Shown here one piece after another: positions 9,522-19,233 of a stretch of DNA of 64,000 bases. The first letter of the stretch is position 1, and each line of letters starts with the position of its first letter. This stretch comes from Sulfodiicoccus acidiphilus (lineage in GTDB: Archaea; Thermoproteota; Thermoprotei_A; Sulfolobales; Sulfolobaceae), in NCBI RefSeq assembly GCF_003967175.1, contig NZ_AP018553.1, forward strand, positions 372,001-436,000. The letters run 5' to 3'. Made by a program: the position numbers and the translations under genes. The notes under the pieces are model-generated. The model worked only from the letters and a program-made list of their open reading frames with translations. It did not search any database and was not told the origin of the DNA.

Positions 9522-10637
9522 ATGGACACCTCGCTCATCGACCTCATGACGAGGAACATACACCTCGCTGCATGCTCCCACGCTCCTCCATACAGGGAGA
9601 TGTTTGAGAGTCTTGAAAGATATAAGAACGACCTAATGGAGTTTGGTAACCCTTGGGACTTGTGGGTGGAGAGGGTGAAGGAAGCTAAGATCCTTTTCTC
9701 TCGCCTGATTGGGGCGTCTCCTGACGAAGTCGTACCCCATTTCTCCGTATCTTCAGCGCTAGGGGCTCTCCTCAGTTCCTTTGAGTACGGAACAAGGGAT
9801 CAGATCGTCGTTAGTGACATGGAGTATCCGACCACTAACTTCATCGCCTTGGCTCAAACGAAGTATGGGGCAAAGGTGATCACTCTTCACCATGCGAACT
9901 ACAAACTGAGCATTGAGGACTACAGCAAAGCCTTAACAGAGAGAACGCTGTTAGTGAGTGCTATACACGTGAGCTCGCTTAACGGCTTCAAACAAGACGT
10001 AAAGGCCATTATCGAGGAGGCGCACAAGGTCGGTGCGTACGTCTACGTCGACGCCTATCAGTCTGCTGGAAACACTTCGATAGACGTGAGGAAGTTGGAT
10101 GTCGACTTCCTTGCGTCAGGAACTCTCAAGTACCTCCTAGGGCTCCCTGGCTTGGCTTTTCTCTACGTAAGGGGAGACATAGTGGACCGTCTGCGTCCGA
10201 CGTATATAGGGTGGTTCTCGCAGAGGGATCCGTTCAAGTTCGGGGCTGAAGAGTTGGATTATGCCGATGGAGCGGACAGGTTCCAGTCGGGAACGTGGTC
10301 AGTACCCGCCATTTACGCGTCCATAGCTGGGATGAAAAAGATACTCGATGTTGGAGTTCAAAGAATAGAAGAGAAGGTGAAGGTACTGACTACTTCTGCT
10401 ATTGAGTTGGGGAAGGAGAGGGGCTTGAAAACGATCACTCCAGAGGAGGCGAGGGAAAGGGGGGCGATCGTATCCTTCGTTGTAGACGATCCCCACGGTC
10501 TAGAAAACGAGTTACGAAGGAAGGGAGTTGTTACCTCCAGTAGGGGCATTGGTCTGCGACTTGCACCTCACTTCTACAACACTAAAGACGACCTACTGAG
10601 GGCCGTGGAGCTAATCTCCGAGCGAAGTGTTAAATGA
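9522..10637 (+). CDS. Aminotransferase class V family PLP enzyme
   Basis: A 371-residue fold-type I PLP enzyme of the cysteine desulfurase / isopenicillin N epimerase / kynureninase group. VDAYQSAGNTSIDV supplies the Asp that contacts the pyridine nitrogen and a Gln, and LASGTLKYLLGLPG contains the lysine that binds PLP. DMEYPTTNF lies in the N-terminal cofactor region. The active-site cysteine loop expected of an IscS-type desulfurase is not evident, so a C-N or C-C lyase or epimerase role is more likely. It stands alone, about 260 bases before a molybdenum hydroxylase gene with its own promoter. Confidence 0.82.
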   Translation: MDTSLIDLMTRNIHLAACSHAPPYREMFESLERYKNDLMEFGNPWDLWVERVKEAKILFSRLIGASPDEVVPHFSVSSALGALLSSFEYGTRDQIVVSDMEYPTTNFIALAQTKYGAKVITLHHANYKLSIEDYSKALTERTLLVSAIHVSSLNGFKQDVKAIIEEAHKVGAYVYVDAYQSAGNTSIDVRKLDVDFLASGTLKYLLGLPGLAFLYVRGDIVDRLRPTYIGWFSQRDPFKFGAEELDYADGADRFQSGTWSVPAIYASIAGMKKILDVGVQRIEEKVKVLTTSAIELGKERGLKTITPEEARERGAIVSFVVDDPHGLENELRRKGVVTSSRGIGLRLAPHFYNTKDDLLRAVELISERSVK

Positions 10638-10861
10638 GCCACACTCTCGGGTCACCGCTTAGTTACAGACCTAGATGCGGAATCGAAACTTTGACTACAG
10701 AGTTAGTATAGGAGGAAGAAGCCGGCATTCACGCAACTCTTATCGTCCAATACCAACTCTTAAGGATCTAGGGCCAGTTGTGCGCACTCGCGAAGTTTAT
10801 GTAACTCTTGGGCTTACGAGACGACTTAGCCCCAAGATTTCAAATGAGTAATTGCCGTTTG

Positions 10862-10878
10862 AGATAAAAAGTTTATAG
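10862..10878 (+). promoter_or_regulatory. TATA box for the molybdenum hydroxylase gene
   Basis: AAAAAGTTTATAGG is centred about 28 bases upstream of the ATG at 10902, which favours that ATG over the TTG at 10887. Confidence 0.5.
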
Positions 10879-10901
10879 GCAGTACATTGCAATCCTCCTC
10901 C

Positions 10902-13277
10902 ATGTCTCTAACCACGTCGGTTGAAGTCAAGGAGGCACAGAGGTACGTCGGAAAGCCGATCTTAAGGAAAGAGGCCCCATTACTCCTTCAAGGGAAGGGC
11001 GTCTTCACGGACGATGTGACCTTGCCTGTTAAGGTTTATCACGTGGCGTTCGTGAGGTCCACCTACGCTCATGCGAGAATAAGGGCGATCAACGTAAGCA
11101 GGGCCTTAACGTCACCTGGGGTAGTTGCAGTCTTCACTGGGGAGGACTTCAAGGACTTTCCCATGGGCTACTGGATGCACCATCCAGGGATGGCTGAACC
11201 TAGGAGAACCCCCCTGGCCTATTCCAAGGTGAGGTATCAAGGCGAACCAGTTGCTATGGTTGTCGCTGAGAACCAATATCAGGCTGAGGACGCGGCGGAG
11301 CTTGTTGACGTGGAGTACGATCCCCTTCCCGCACTGGTAGATCCTCTAAAGTCCTCAGAGAGCGACGTGAAGATCTTTGAGGAACTTAAGGACAACGTCC
11401 TTTTCAGGGACTCCTACACTTCGAGCGAGAGAGTCCGGGAAGTGGTGGACTCGGCCCCAGTGGTTATCGAGGAAGTCCTTAAGAACACTAGGACGTCACC
11501 TGTCTCTTTGGAGACTAGAGCCGCGATGGCGTGGTACGACGGCGAGCGGTTGAACATCTGGGCCTCGACTCAGTTCCCCCACGTAGTGAGGACCTACGTC
11601 GCTGAGACGTTGAACTTCCCTGAAAACAGGATAAAGGTCATGGTTGAAAACGTGGGCGGTGGTTTCGGACCTAAGTCGTCCGTCTTCGGAGACGAGATGG
11701 CCGTTTACGCCGCCGCCCTGAAGCTGAAGGTTCCTATAAAGTGGGTGGAAACTAGAACGGAGCACATGCTTATCACGGGGCACGAAAGGGATCAGTACCA
11801 TTTCGTTAAGGCCGGCTTCACCTCCGACGGTAGACTCCTCGGCCTCGTAGACAGGATCGTCGCTGACTTAGGAGCTGGGACTGCGTTCTGGACCGAGGTT
11901 CAACCTGTCATGGTGGCCTCGGTCTCAGTTCCAGGGCCCTACAAGTTCGACAACTACTCCTTCGAAGTCTTGGGAGTGGCGACCAATAAGGCCCCCGTTT
12001 CCCCAAATATAGGTTTCGGGAGGCCGGTGGCTGCATTCGTCATGGAGAGAGTGATGGATATTGCAGCCAGGAAACTAGGGCTTAACGTTTTCGACATCAG
12101 GATGAGGAACCTGATCGATAAGGAAGACTTCCCTTACGTCAGCCCGGCGAAAGTTGTGTATGATAGTGGAGACTACAAGCGGGGACTCGAACTTCTTCGC
12201 TCCATGTTGGACGTACAGAAGTTGGAGGAGGAGCGAAAGGAGTTGAGAAAGAAGGGAAAGCTTTTGGGGGTGGGGATCTCAGTTTACTCCGAGTACACTG
12301 CTCCACCATCCTCTAGATTGAGCGGGGTTCTAGGATGGGAAGTGGGAGGATACGAGAAAGCAACTGTTAGGGTGGACCCCACAGGGAAAGTCCAAGTTCT
12401 ATTGGGCGTAATGGACATGGGTCAGGGACACAGGACTGTCTTCGCCCAAATAGCGGCCGACTCCCTGGGAGTCAAGATGGATGACGTCTACGTCGTAGAA
12501 GGAAACACAGATGTAGATCCCTACGGTTTCGGGAGCTGGGCCAGTAGGGCGACTGTAACGGCTGGAAACGCAGTCATGTTGGCCTGCGAGAAACTCAAGC
12601 GAAAGATCCTCAGGATAGCAGCTCACCTGCTGAACTCGAAACCGGAGAACTTGACGATCGCGGAGGGGATAGTGAGGGACCAGAACAGTGGAAGGGAGAT
12701 CAAACTAGCCGAGGTCGCAAAGATCTCGTATAGGAAAGTGAATCTGCTACCTCCTGGAGAGGAGCCGGAGCTAGAGGAGTCCGCGGTTTACGAACCCCCA
12801 CAAGACATGACGGTCGTCAGTTACGCTTGGCACGGAGCTGTAGTGGAAGTGGATCCTGAAACCTTGGAAGTCAAGGTGGACAGGTACTACGTCGTTCACG
12901 ATTCAGGAAAATTGGTGAACCCAGCTTTGGCTGAGGCGCAAGTGGTAGGTACAGTTATAGGCAACGGATTCCTTCAGACATTCAACGAACTCGTCTACGA
13001 CTCTGACGGGAATCTAAGGACGACTTCCTTCTGGGACTACGTCCCTCCCACTGCTCAGGACGTCCCAGAGATCTTCGAACAAGAGCACTTGGTGAGTCCC
13101 TCGCCTACTCCAGGCGGGTTCAAGGGAATGGGAGAGGGAGGGGCGATCGGCGCACCTGCCGCGCTCGTAAACGCTCTTGACGACGCGTTATCGGAGTTCG
13201 GAGTGAAGATCACGAAGGTGCCCATATCTTGGAACGAGCTCTATGCCCTGGCTCTAAGAACTGGCGTACCAAAATGA
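10902..13277 (+). CDS. Xanthine dehydrogenase-family molybdopterin-binding large subunit (orphan)
   Basis: A 791-residue large subunit of the molybdenum hydroxylase family. The N-terminal small domain starts at RYVGKPILRKEAPLLLQG. The molybdopterin domain contains NVGGGFGPKSS, DMGQGHRTVFAQIAADSLG and the C-terminal GMGEGGAIGAP, whose Glu is the conserved base. The loop over the metal reads SPNIGFGRPVAAF, so the AYxCSFR motif with the Cu-binding Cys of form I CO dehydrogenase is absent, and the form II AYRGAGR is only loosely matched. The enzyme probably hydroxylates an aldehyde or heterocycle. It needs FAD and 2Fe-2S partner subunits, but none is adjacent; the nearest pair without a large subunit is at 29478-30840. 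The following gene is a PqqC/TenA-like protein. Confidence 0.85.
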   Translation: MSLTTSVEVKEAQRYVGKPILRKEAPLLLQGKGVFTDDVTLPVKVYHVAFVRSTYAHARIRAINVSRALTSPGVVAVFTGEDFKDFPMGYWMHHPGMAEPRRTPLAYSKVRYQGEPVAMVVAENQYQAEDAAELVDVEYDPLPALVDPLKSSESDVKIFEELKDNVLFRDSYTSSERVREVVDSAPVVIEEVLKNTRTSPVSLETRAAMAWYDGERLNIWASTQFPHVVRTYVAETLNFPENRIKVMVENVGGGFGPKSSVFGDEMAVYAAALKLKVPIKWVETRTEHMLITGHERDQYHFVKAGFTSDGRLLGLVDRIVADLGAGTAFWTEVQPVMVASVSVPGPYKFDNYSFEVLGVATNKAPVSPNIGFGRPVAAFVMERVMDIAARKLGLNVFDIRMRNLIDKEDFPYVSPAKVVYDSGDYKRGLELLRSMLDVQKLEEERKELRKKGKLLGVGISVYSEYTAPPSSRLSGVLGWEVGGYEKATVRVDPTGKVQVLLGVMDMGQGHRTVFAQIAADSLGVKMDDVYVVEGNTDVDPYGFGSWASRATVTAGNAVMLACEKLKRKILRIAAHLLNSKPENLTIAEGIVRDQNSGREIKLAEVAKISYRKVNLLPPGEEPELEESAVYEPPQDMTVVSYAWHGAVVEVDPETLEVKVDRYYVVHDSGKLVNPALAEAQVVGTVIGNGFLQTFNELVYDSDGNLRTTSFWDYVPPTAQDVPEIFEQEHLVSPSPTPGGFKGMGEGGAIGAPAALVNALDDALSEFGVKITKVPISWNELYALALRTGVPK

Positions 13278-13344
13278 TTTAGAAACACCATTACCACAAT
13301 ATTTTTATCTTGATTTCTCGATCGAATTTAGGAAGGTGTAGTTT

Positions 13345-14193
13345 ATGTCCGTTTCCTTCCTTTCATATAGGGAAATCCAGGAGAAGTACGGTTTCGATCT
13401 GAGGAGGAGGGAGCCGTACGATCCAAGGGAATTCGTGGACATGTTAACAAGGATATCCAGAGACTACTGGGCGGGCATCCATCATCCCCTTGTCAAAAAG
13501 TTCCTGAACGGTGAACTTTCCAAGGAACAGCTGAGGGTTTGGGCAGTGGAGGAGTACTGGTTTTACAGAGGTCCTAACTATTGGTCAGCTGCAGAGATAG
13601 CCAACTCGCCAGAGTTGGAGGATCAGGAGATCCTGATGGAACCTATAGCTACAGAGATCGGAACGGCGGAGAAGGAGGGCCACGTGAAACTATACCTCAG
13701 GTACCTCAAGGCGTTGGGAGTGAGTTACGAGGACTTAATTAATACGCCTCTCCTTCCAACCACAATAGTTGCCGTGAGCGAGTTCTACAACATCTGCAAA
13801 TATCTATCCCTAGGCGAGGCCATAGCAGCGGAGAAAATAGCTGGAGAGAACATCAACAAGGAAAGACATGCCCTCTACGTCGAGGCTTTCAGGAAACACT
13901 ACAAGTGGATACCGGAAGATGCAATAGAGTTCCATAAGGAACACGTGACGGAGGACGTGAAGCACACCCAGATCGGGATTTACCTGGCGGAGAAGTACGC
14001 CTCCACTAAGGAGGCCCAGAACAGGATGTGGGACGCGGCAATGAGGTTCCTAGCCCTCCTTTGGACCCTCTACGAAGGCGTGTACCAGGTCGCCGTCAAC
14101 GGCGTGAACATGCCGCGGTTCGCGGTCAATAGCACGTTCCCCATTCCCTACAGCGAAGTGAGCCAGATTCCTTTGAGGAGACCGGAGCTCTAA
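13345..14193 (+). CDS. PqqC/TenA-like heme-oxygenase-fold protein
   Basis: A 282-residue, all-helical protein of the heme-oxygenase-like group (TenA, PqqC, iron-containing redox enzymes). Features include YWAGIHHPLVKKFLNGELS near residue 55, AVEEYWFYRGPNYWSAAEI, IATEIGTAEKEGH and FHKEHVTEDVKHTQIG near residue 205. The spaced Glu and His residues (EEY, E...EGH, E/H in the late helix) are what a di-iron site would need, but binding cannot be proven by reading. GGAAGGTG lies 7 bases before the ATG. No other pyrroloquinoline quinone genes are nearby, so a PQQ role is unlikely. It follows the molybdenum hydroxylase and precedes an SDR gene by 14 bases, so all three may form one catabolic unit. Confidence 0.7.
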   Translation: MSVSFLSYREIQEKYGFDLRRREPYDPREFVDMLTRISRDYWAGIHHPLVKKFLNGELSKEQLRVWAVEEYWFYRGPNYWSAAEIANSPELEDQEILMEPIATEIGTAEKEGHVKLYLRYLKALGVSYEDLINTPLLPTTIVAVSEFYNICKYLSLGEAIAAEKIAGENINKERHALYVEAFRKHYKWIPEDAIEFHKEHVTEDVKHTQIGIYLAEKYASTKEAQNRMWDAAMRFLALLWTLYEGVYQVAVNGVNMPRFAVNSTFPIPYSEVSQIPLRRPEL

Positions 14194-14207
14194 AGGAGCT
14201 GAATTTC

Positions 14208-14984
14208 TTGAGGCTCAAGGACAAGGTCGCAGTAGTCACCGGAGGTAGTTCGGGGATAGGCAGGGCGATAGCCCTCAGGTTCGCGGAGGAGGGAGCTAAG
14301 GTAGTAGTCGGTGACGTCCGTGAGGAACCACGGGAGGGAGGCAAGCCAACAGTTGAGGAGATCAACACCACCTCCCCTGGAGCTGGACTCTTCGTGAAGT
14401 GTGACGTCAGTAAGGAGGAGGACGTGAAACGATTGGTCGACGAGGCCGTTAGGAACTACGGCAAGTTGGACGTAATGGCGAACATAGCGGGAGTAATGAT
14501 CAAGCGAAAAGCCATAGAGATAAGTGCGGAGGAGTTGTTGAGGGCCTTGTCGGTGAATGTGGCTGGAGTCTTTTACGGCTGTAAGTGGAGTATAAGGCAG
14601 ATGTTGAAACAAGGGGAGGGAGGTAAGGTGATAAACATGTCCTCCAACTTGGCCGACGTGAGCCTCCCGGAGGTCTCGGTTTACTCAGCCTCCAAGGCGG
14701 CAGTGCTGGCGTTGACGAAGGGACTTGCGGTCGAGTACGGGCCTTACGGTATAAACGTTAATGCCCTGTGTCCGGGGGCTACCAAGACAGAGTTCACTAG
14801 GGCGTTCTGGGAGACTGAGGAAGGTTTGAGGGACTTGAGGAGCAGAACGCCTCTAGTCAAGCGAGGTGAGTTCCTTCTTCAACCTCGGGACATAGCTAAC
14901 GCTGCGCTTTTCCTAGCGTCGGAGGAGTCTGACAGAGTGACAGGGGAGTGCGTTCTGGTCGACGGCGGATGGAACGCTTGGTGA
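14208..14984 (+). CDS. SDR-family NAD(P)-dependent oxidoreductase
   Basis: A 258-residue classical short-chain dehydrogenase. VTGGSSGIGRAIAL near residue 12 is the TGxxxGxG dinucleotide loop. MANIAGVM stands for NNAG, with one N changed to A-N-I. The catalytic Ser and the Tyr-x-x-x-Lys pair are in NMSSNL and VYSASKAAV. The C-terminal end (GECVLVDGGW) closes the fold. The start is the TTG at 14208, 14 bases after the stop of the PqqC-like gene, so the two are probably cotranscribed. The substrate is unknown; the best general match is to glucose-1-dehydrogenase or 3-oxoacyl reductase type SDRs. Confidence 0.88.
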   Translation: MRLKDKVAVVTGGSSGIGRAIALRFAEEGAKVVVGDVREEPREGGKPTVEEINTTSPGAGLFVKCDVSKEEDVKRLVDEAVRNYGKLDVMANIAGVMIKRKAIEISAEELLRALSVNVAGVFYGCKWSIRQMLKQGEGGKVINMSSNLADVSLPEVSVYSASKAAVLALTKGLAVEYGPYGINVNALCPGATKTEFTRAFWETEEGLRDLRSRTPLVKRGEFLLQPRDIANAALFLASEESDRVTGECVLVDGGWNAW

Positions 14985-15019
14985 GTCCAAGCATGCGAGA
15001 AACCGGCGCTGAACGGAGC

Positions 15020-15028
15020 GCTTTTAAG
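15020..15028 (+). promoter_or_regulatory. TATA box for the APC permease operon
   Basis: GCTTTTAAG about 27 bases upstream of the ATG at 15052. Confidence 0.5.
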
Positions 15029-15051
15029 TCTAGTTTAGAGGGTAGGGGTTA

Positions 15052-16923
15052 ATGTCAAACTACACTAATCCAGAGGACAGGGCAGAGAGCAGAGATAGGG
15101 AACTCAAAAAGACTCTGGGGTTCTGGCAGGTCATGTTTTTCGCCTTCAGCTCGATCGTGGGAAGCGGTTGGCTCTTCTCCGCCCTATATGCCTCTAGTAC
15201 TGTGGGACCGGCCTCCATCATATCTTGGTTGCTGGGTTTCGTCCTCATCCTGTTCTTGACCCTAGTCTACGCTGAACTGAGCGGAATGCTACCGAAGTCT
15301 GGTGCGATAGTGAGGTACCCCCACTACACTCACGGTGGGTTGTCCTCGTTCCTGGTGGCCTGGGCATACATCCTCGGGGCAGCGACCACCCCAGCCATAG
15401 AGGGGGAAGCGATAACTCAGTACCTCTCGTCGATCTTCCCCTCCCTCACTTCAAACGGTTACCTGACGATCTGGGGCTTCCTTCTTGTCGCAGTGATGAC
15501 TGTGATCTTCTTCCTCATGAACTACTATAGTGTCTACTTGGTTGGGAAGTTCACCGAAGCCATAGGTTGGTTGAAGATAGTCATCCCCTTGACTACGGCG
15601 CTTCTCGTCTTCACACTGTATTTCCATACGTCTAACTTCACCAATCTTCCTGGCGGGTTCCTCCCATACGGAGCCTCTTCCGTGGTTTTGGCGCTTCCGA
15701 CTAGCGGAATAATATTCTCGTTCATAGGCTTCAGACAGGGCTTGGAGTACGGGGGAGAGGTTAAGCAGGCCCAGCGTAACGTACCGCTTGGGACCATAGC
15801 CGGCATGTTATTGGGCGCCTTCGTGTACATACTCCTCCAGCTAGCCTTCATAGGAGGAGTCGACTGGAAGGCGATCTCGACCTCTCCAGGCAATTGGGCC
15901 GCCCTGTCCAGCACCGTCCTATCTAATGGGCCGTTCTACGAGTTGCTTAAGTTGTCAAGCGTACCGGCGTTGGTCGCCTTTTCCGTGATACTGTTCGTCA
16001 TGGCAGTAGCCTCTCCCTTACCAAACGTCGCCGTATATATGGGTACCACGGCTAGGGCCTTCTACGGTAGCGCAGCCGCAGGGAATTTACCGTCTTCCTT
16101 CCTCTCACTGAGCAAGCGTAAAATACCTTACGTGGGACTCATCGCCTCGCTTATCCTCGGCATAGTCTACACTATTCCCTACCCCACCTGGGTCTACATA
16201 GCCGAGTTCGGAACGCTGTCGGTTGTCATAACTTACATAGTGGCCGGACCCTCCCTCCTAACCTTGAGGCGGGTCGCTCCGGACGCGAGGAGGCCGTTCA
16301 GGTTACCTGGGGCCGTCCTAATATCCGCGCTCGCTTTCATAGGAGCTTACTTAATAGTCTATTGGGCGACGTTCTCGTTCCTGTGGGGTGTTTTCGCGGC
16401 AGTCATGTTGGGCTTCCCATTCTTCTTGATATACACCTCCTCCAACAGATATGGAGTCAGTAGGAGGTATGCCCTCACTATAGGGATACCCTACTGGGTG
16501 GTACTGATAGCGGCGACCTACTTCCTGGTGTATCAGAGGATAATCGTTCCTTATAATTCGACGAGTGGTGCAGGACTTCCAATCTCGCTGCAGTACGTTT
16601 GGCCGTTCGTGGTCTACATCGCTTTAATGGTGGCCCTTACCTTCGGAGGGATCTGGCTGATTCGAGGTCGAGCCAACGAGGAGGGCAGGATTCACATGAG
16701 GGCTGGCTTGTGGATGTTGGTTGTCTTGTTCTCTGCCGTAATTCTCTCTTACATAGGGCAGTTCGGGGTATTCAAGACTCCAATAGTGCCTTTCCCCTAC
16801 GACACTATATTGGCTGCCCTAGTGAGCTTAGGGCTCTTCGTGTGGAGCGTGAGGAGCGGATTTAAAACAAATGAGCTGGAGGTCGCCTTGAAGACGTCCT
16901 CAGCAGACCAGGCAGGAAGCTAG
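15052..16923 (+). CDS. APC-family amino acid/organic cation permease
   Basis: A 623-residue membrane protein. The N-terminal LGFWQVMFFAFSSIVGSGWL carries the unwound-helix G-S-G-W motif that binds the substrate backbone in APC transporters. FSFIGFRQGLEYGGEVKQAQR is the conserved segment around helix 6. About 12-14 hydrophobic helices follow, and the protein is about 100-150 residues longer than a minimal APC member because of extra C-terminal helices. It sits in the cytoplasmic membrane and most likely imports an amino acid or amine. It is followed by a cyclase-family hydrolase and a second, related permease, so the cluster seems built around one nitrogenous substrate. Confidence 0.85.
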   Translation: MSNYTNPEDRAESRDRELKKTLGFWQVMFFAFSSIVGSGWLFSALYASSTVGPASIISWLLGFVLILFLTLVYAELSGMLPKSGAIVRYPHYTHGGLSSFLVAWAYILGAATTPAIEGEAITQYLSSIFPSLTSNGYLTIWGFLLVAVMTVIFFLMNYYSVYLVGKFTEAIGWLKIVIPLTTALLVFTLYFHTSNFTNLPGGFLPYGASSVVLALPTSGIIFSFIGFRQGLEYGGEVKQAQRNVPLGTIAGMLLGAFVYILLQLAFIGGVDWKAISTSPGNWAALSSTVLSNGPFYELLKLSSVPALVAFSVILFVMAVASPLPNVAVYMGTTARAFYGSAAAGNLPSSFLSLSKRKIPYVGLIASLILGIVYTIPYPTWVYIAEFGTLSVVITYIVAGPSLLTLRRVAPDARRPFRLPGAVLISALAFIGAYLIVYWATFSFLWGVFAAVMLGFPFFLIYTSSNRYGVSRRYALTIGIPYWVVLIAATYFLVYQRIIVPYNSTSGAGLPISLQYVWPFVVYIALMVALTFGGIWLIRGRANEEGRIHMRAGLWMLVVLFSAVILSYIGQFGVFKTPIVPFPYDTILAALVSLGLFVWSVRSGFKTNELEVALKTSSADQAGS

Positions 16924-16975
16924 GGAAATAACTGCATTGAGTTTTATTACCCTCCAAAACTCGTTTTTCTATGGT

Positions 16976-17629
16976 ATGATATTAAAGGCCATACACGACT
17001 TGAGCGCCGAACTCAAGTCGTACATGCCTAGTTGGCCCACTAACCCTTTTCTTGTGGTGGAGCCGGTGGCTTTAGTTCCGAGGGACGGTTACTCCATGGA
17101 GAGATTAGCCGGTCTATCCCACACCGGTACCCACGTGGATTCCCCCGCCCACTTCTTCGAAGGTGGACAGAGCGTCGACGAGCTAGACCTGACTAGGTTA
17201 ATGGGAGAGGGTTACTGCCTGAGGCCCCCACTCAGAGGAAGGGAGATCGGGAGGGAAGAGCTCTCTGGGATCTGGAGACCCGAATACGACGGTAAGATAG
17301 TTCTCCTGTACACGGGTTGGAGCTCGAAGAGGTCATTCACGCGGGAGTTCATGTACAATTTCCCCGGCCTGACTAAGGACGCGGCGGAGTTCCTCGTGGA
17401 GAGAGGTGTGAGAGCTGTAGGGATAGACACATTGAGTGTCGACCCTTACGCTAACGAGAAGTTCGAGGCCCACAAAGTTCTTCTGTCCCACGGAGTTCCT
17501 ATAATTGAGGACTTGAGTAACCTCTCTGAGCTCCAGGAGGGGAAGAGTTACCTCGTTGCGGCCCTCCCCATCAAACTCAAAGGTGGGAGCGGAGCGATGG
17601 CGAGAGTAGTAGCCGTGGAGGTCGAGTGA
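16976..17629 (+). CDS. Cyclase-family metal hydrolase (kynurenine formamidase-like)
   Basis: A protein of about 217 residues with the signature SHTGTHVDSPAHF (His, His and Asp metal ligands), then GIDTLSVDP and the C-terminal ALPIKLKGGSGA. Length is typical for the family, whose members hydrolyse formamides or cyclic amides. The open frame extends upstream to 16937, but the ATG at 16976 starts directly before the conserved first strand (DLSAELKSYMPSWP), so it is preferred. Its stop overlaps the start of the next permease by four bases (GTGA), giving tight coupling. It is a shorter relative of the protein at 4764. Confidence 0.82.
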   Translation: MILKAIHDLSAELKSYMPSWPTNPFLVVEPVALVPRDGYSMERLAGLSHTGTHVDSPAHFFEGGQSVDELDLTRLMGEGYCLRPPLRGREIGREELSGIWRPEYDGKIVLLYTGWSSKRSFTREFMYNFPGLTKDAAEFLVERGVRAVGIDTLSVDPYANEKFEAHKVLLSHGVPIIEDLSNLSELQEGKSYLVAALPIKLKGGSGAMARVVAVEVE

Positions 17630-19233
17630 GCTTGGGCTCGTACAGGAAGGAGCTTACCGTCTGGCACGTGGTCTTCTTCGCGTTGGGATCAATCCTAGGA
17701 CCCGCGATCGCCTTCGCCCCCGTGTACGTTGTAGCTCTGGCGGGTCCAGGCGGGATAGTGGCCTGGTTCGTGGCGCTACTGATGATAATTCCTTTGGGTC
17801 TAGTCTACGCAGAGTTGGGGACCACTTGGCCACGGGCGGGGGGAGTGGCCTATTACCCTTCGAGGAGCAACGGACCGCTCACGGCATCTGTCAACGGTTG
17901 GGGTACGTTCGTGGGATACACGCTCACAGCTCCCCTAGTCATTTACACTGTGATAGAGTACCTCGCCTACTACTGGCCGACGCTATACACCAATGGTACC
18001 CTGACCTTCTTGGGGATTGGGGTGTCAGAGCTCTTCGTGGTCCTCTTCTTCCTCCTCAACACCGCCAGGGTCTCCAGAATGGGAGACGCGTTCAACGCTA
18101 TGACAATCGCTACAGTGGTGTCTCTCCTGGCCCTAACGTTGGTCCTCTTGGTGTACCTCAAACCGTCCAACTTCAACGATCCGTCCTACGGAGGATTTCT
18201 TCCAGCAGGAGCCGTAGGATTGTTCTCGGCCCTCTCCCTAACGATATTCGGGTTCGGTGGGTTTAGACAGCCCATAGACTACTCCGAGGAAGTTAAGAAC
18301 CCGGGCAAGGACATTCCAAGGGCGATCGTCATTTCCCTTGTACTCTCCGCGGTCATCTTTGCCCTCGAAAGCGTGGCCTTCGTGGGTGCCCTCTCCTGGA
18401 AGGCTATAGGGATATCCCCAGGTCAGTGGGGGGAGCTCTTCTCTCTCCCGTATCCATACGTATCTGAGGTCGTCGGTGTAGGGGCCCCCCTCCTAGTAAT
18501 CCTAGTACTCTTCGTCGCAATAGTGGGTTCCCTCAAGAACGGCGTCATCTACACCGGTTCGTCGGCCAGAGTTGCCTACACCATGGCGGCCAACGACGAA
18601 ATACTACCCGAGTTTCTCACGAAGTTGAACAGGAAGGGGATTCCCCTCAACGCCGTGATCCTCATGTTGGTCGTCACCGCCTTGATGATCGCCTTATCCC
18701 AGTCTCTCTCTTCCGTCATTTCAGTCGCCGTGGACGCTCTGTTGATCTCCTACGCTCCGAGCTGTGTGAGTTTAGCCGTGTTCAGGAGGTCTTTCCCTAG
18801 TCGGCCGAGGCCGTACAAGTTACCCGCTTACAAGGTACTCTCTCCCTTCGCGTTCGCAGTGGCCAGCCTTCTAGTGTACTGGACGGGGTGGTCGGCGGTG
18901 AGGTTGATAATACCCTTGAACTTGGCCGGACTTCTACTACTCGTCTTTTACAGTAGGAGGAAGGCCCTGACCCTGAGCGACGTTAAAGCCGGCATATGGT
19001 TCCCGCTGTTCCTCGCGGTGACGGCGCTGTTGTCGTTTTTGGGGAGCCAAATGTTCGGGGGCGTGGGAGTAATACCCTTCCCATTTGACAGTGTCCTCTA
19101 CGTTGCAGTGTCCCTAGTGTTCTATTGGTGGGGATACAGATCCGGCGTCAAATATACGAGCTTTCAAAGCACAATAGGTTCTGAGGAGGCGGAGGGCGGT
19201 GAGCCTACTAGAGGAATTGAAGCGAGAACTTGA
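17626..19233 (+). CDS. APC-family permease
   Basis: A 535-residue APC transporter, similar in plan to the one at 15052. The first helix has VFFALGSILGPAIAFAPV, and FGFGGFRQPIDYSEEVKNP is the conserved helix-6 region with its following loop. About 12 or more hydrophobic segments are visible. It starts with GTG overlapping the cyclase stop. The helix-1 motif is G-S-I-L-G-P-A instead of G-S-G-W, so its substrate pocket probably differs from that of its neighbour. It overlaps the following flavin oxidase start by 35 bases. Confidence 0.84.
   Translation: MSLGSYRKELTVWHVVFFALGSILGPAIAFAPVYVVALAGPGGIVAWFVALLMIIPLGLVYAELGTTWPRAGGVAYYPSRSNGPLTASVNGWGTFVGYTLTAPLVIYTVIEYLAYYWPTLYTNGTLTFLGIGVSELFVVLFFLLNTARVSRMGDAFNAMTIATVVSLLALTLVLLVYLKPSNFNDPSYGGFLPAGAVGLFSALSLTIFGFGGFRQPIDYSEEVKNPGKDIPRAIVISLVLSAVIFALESVAFVGALSWKAIGISPGQWGELFSLPYPYVSEVVGVGAPLLVILVLFVAIVGSLKNGVIYTGSSARVAYTMAANDEILPEFLTKLNRKGIPLNAVILMLVVTALMIALSQSLSSVISVAVDALLISYAPSCVSLAVFRRSFPSRPRPYKLPAYKVLSPFAFAVASLLVYWTGWSAVRLIIPLNLAGLLLLVFYSRRKALTLSDVKAGIWFPLFLAVTALLSFLGSQMFGGVGVIPFPFDSVLYVAVSLVFYWWGYRSGVKYTSFQSTIGSEEAEGGEPTRGIEART

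Noticed and set aside
15052-19233. The two APC permeases as a recent duplication
   Set aside because: They share family motifs only; the helix-1 sequences differ (GSGW against GSILGPA) and they differ in length by about 90 residues.
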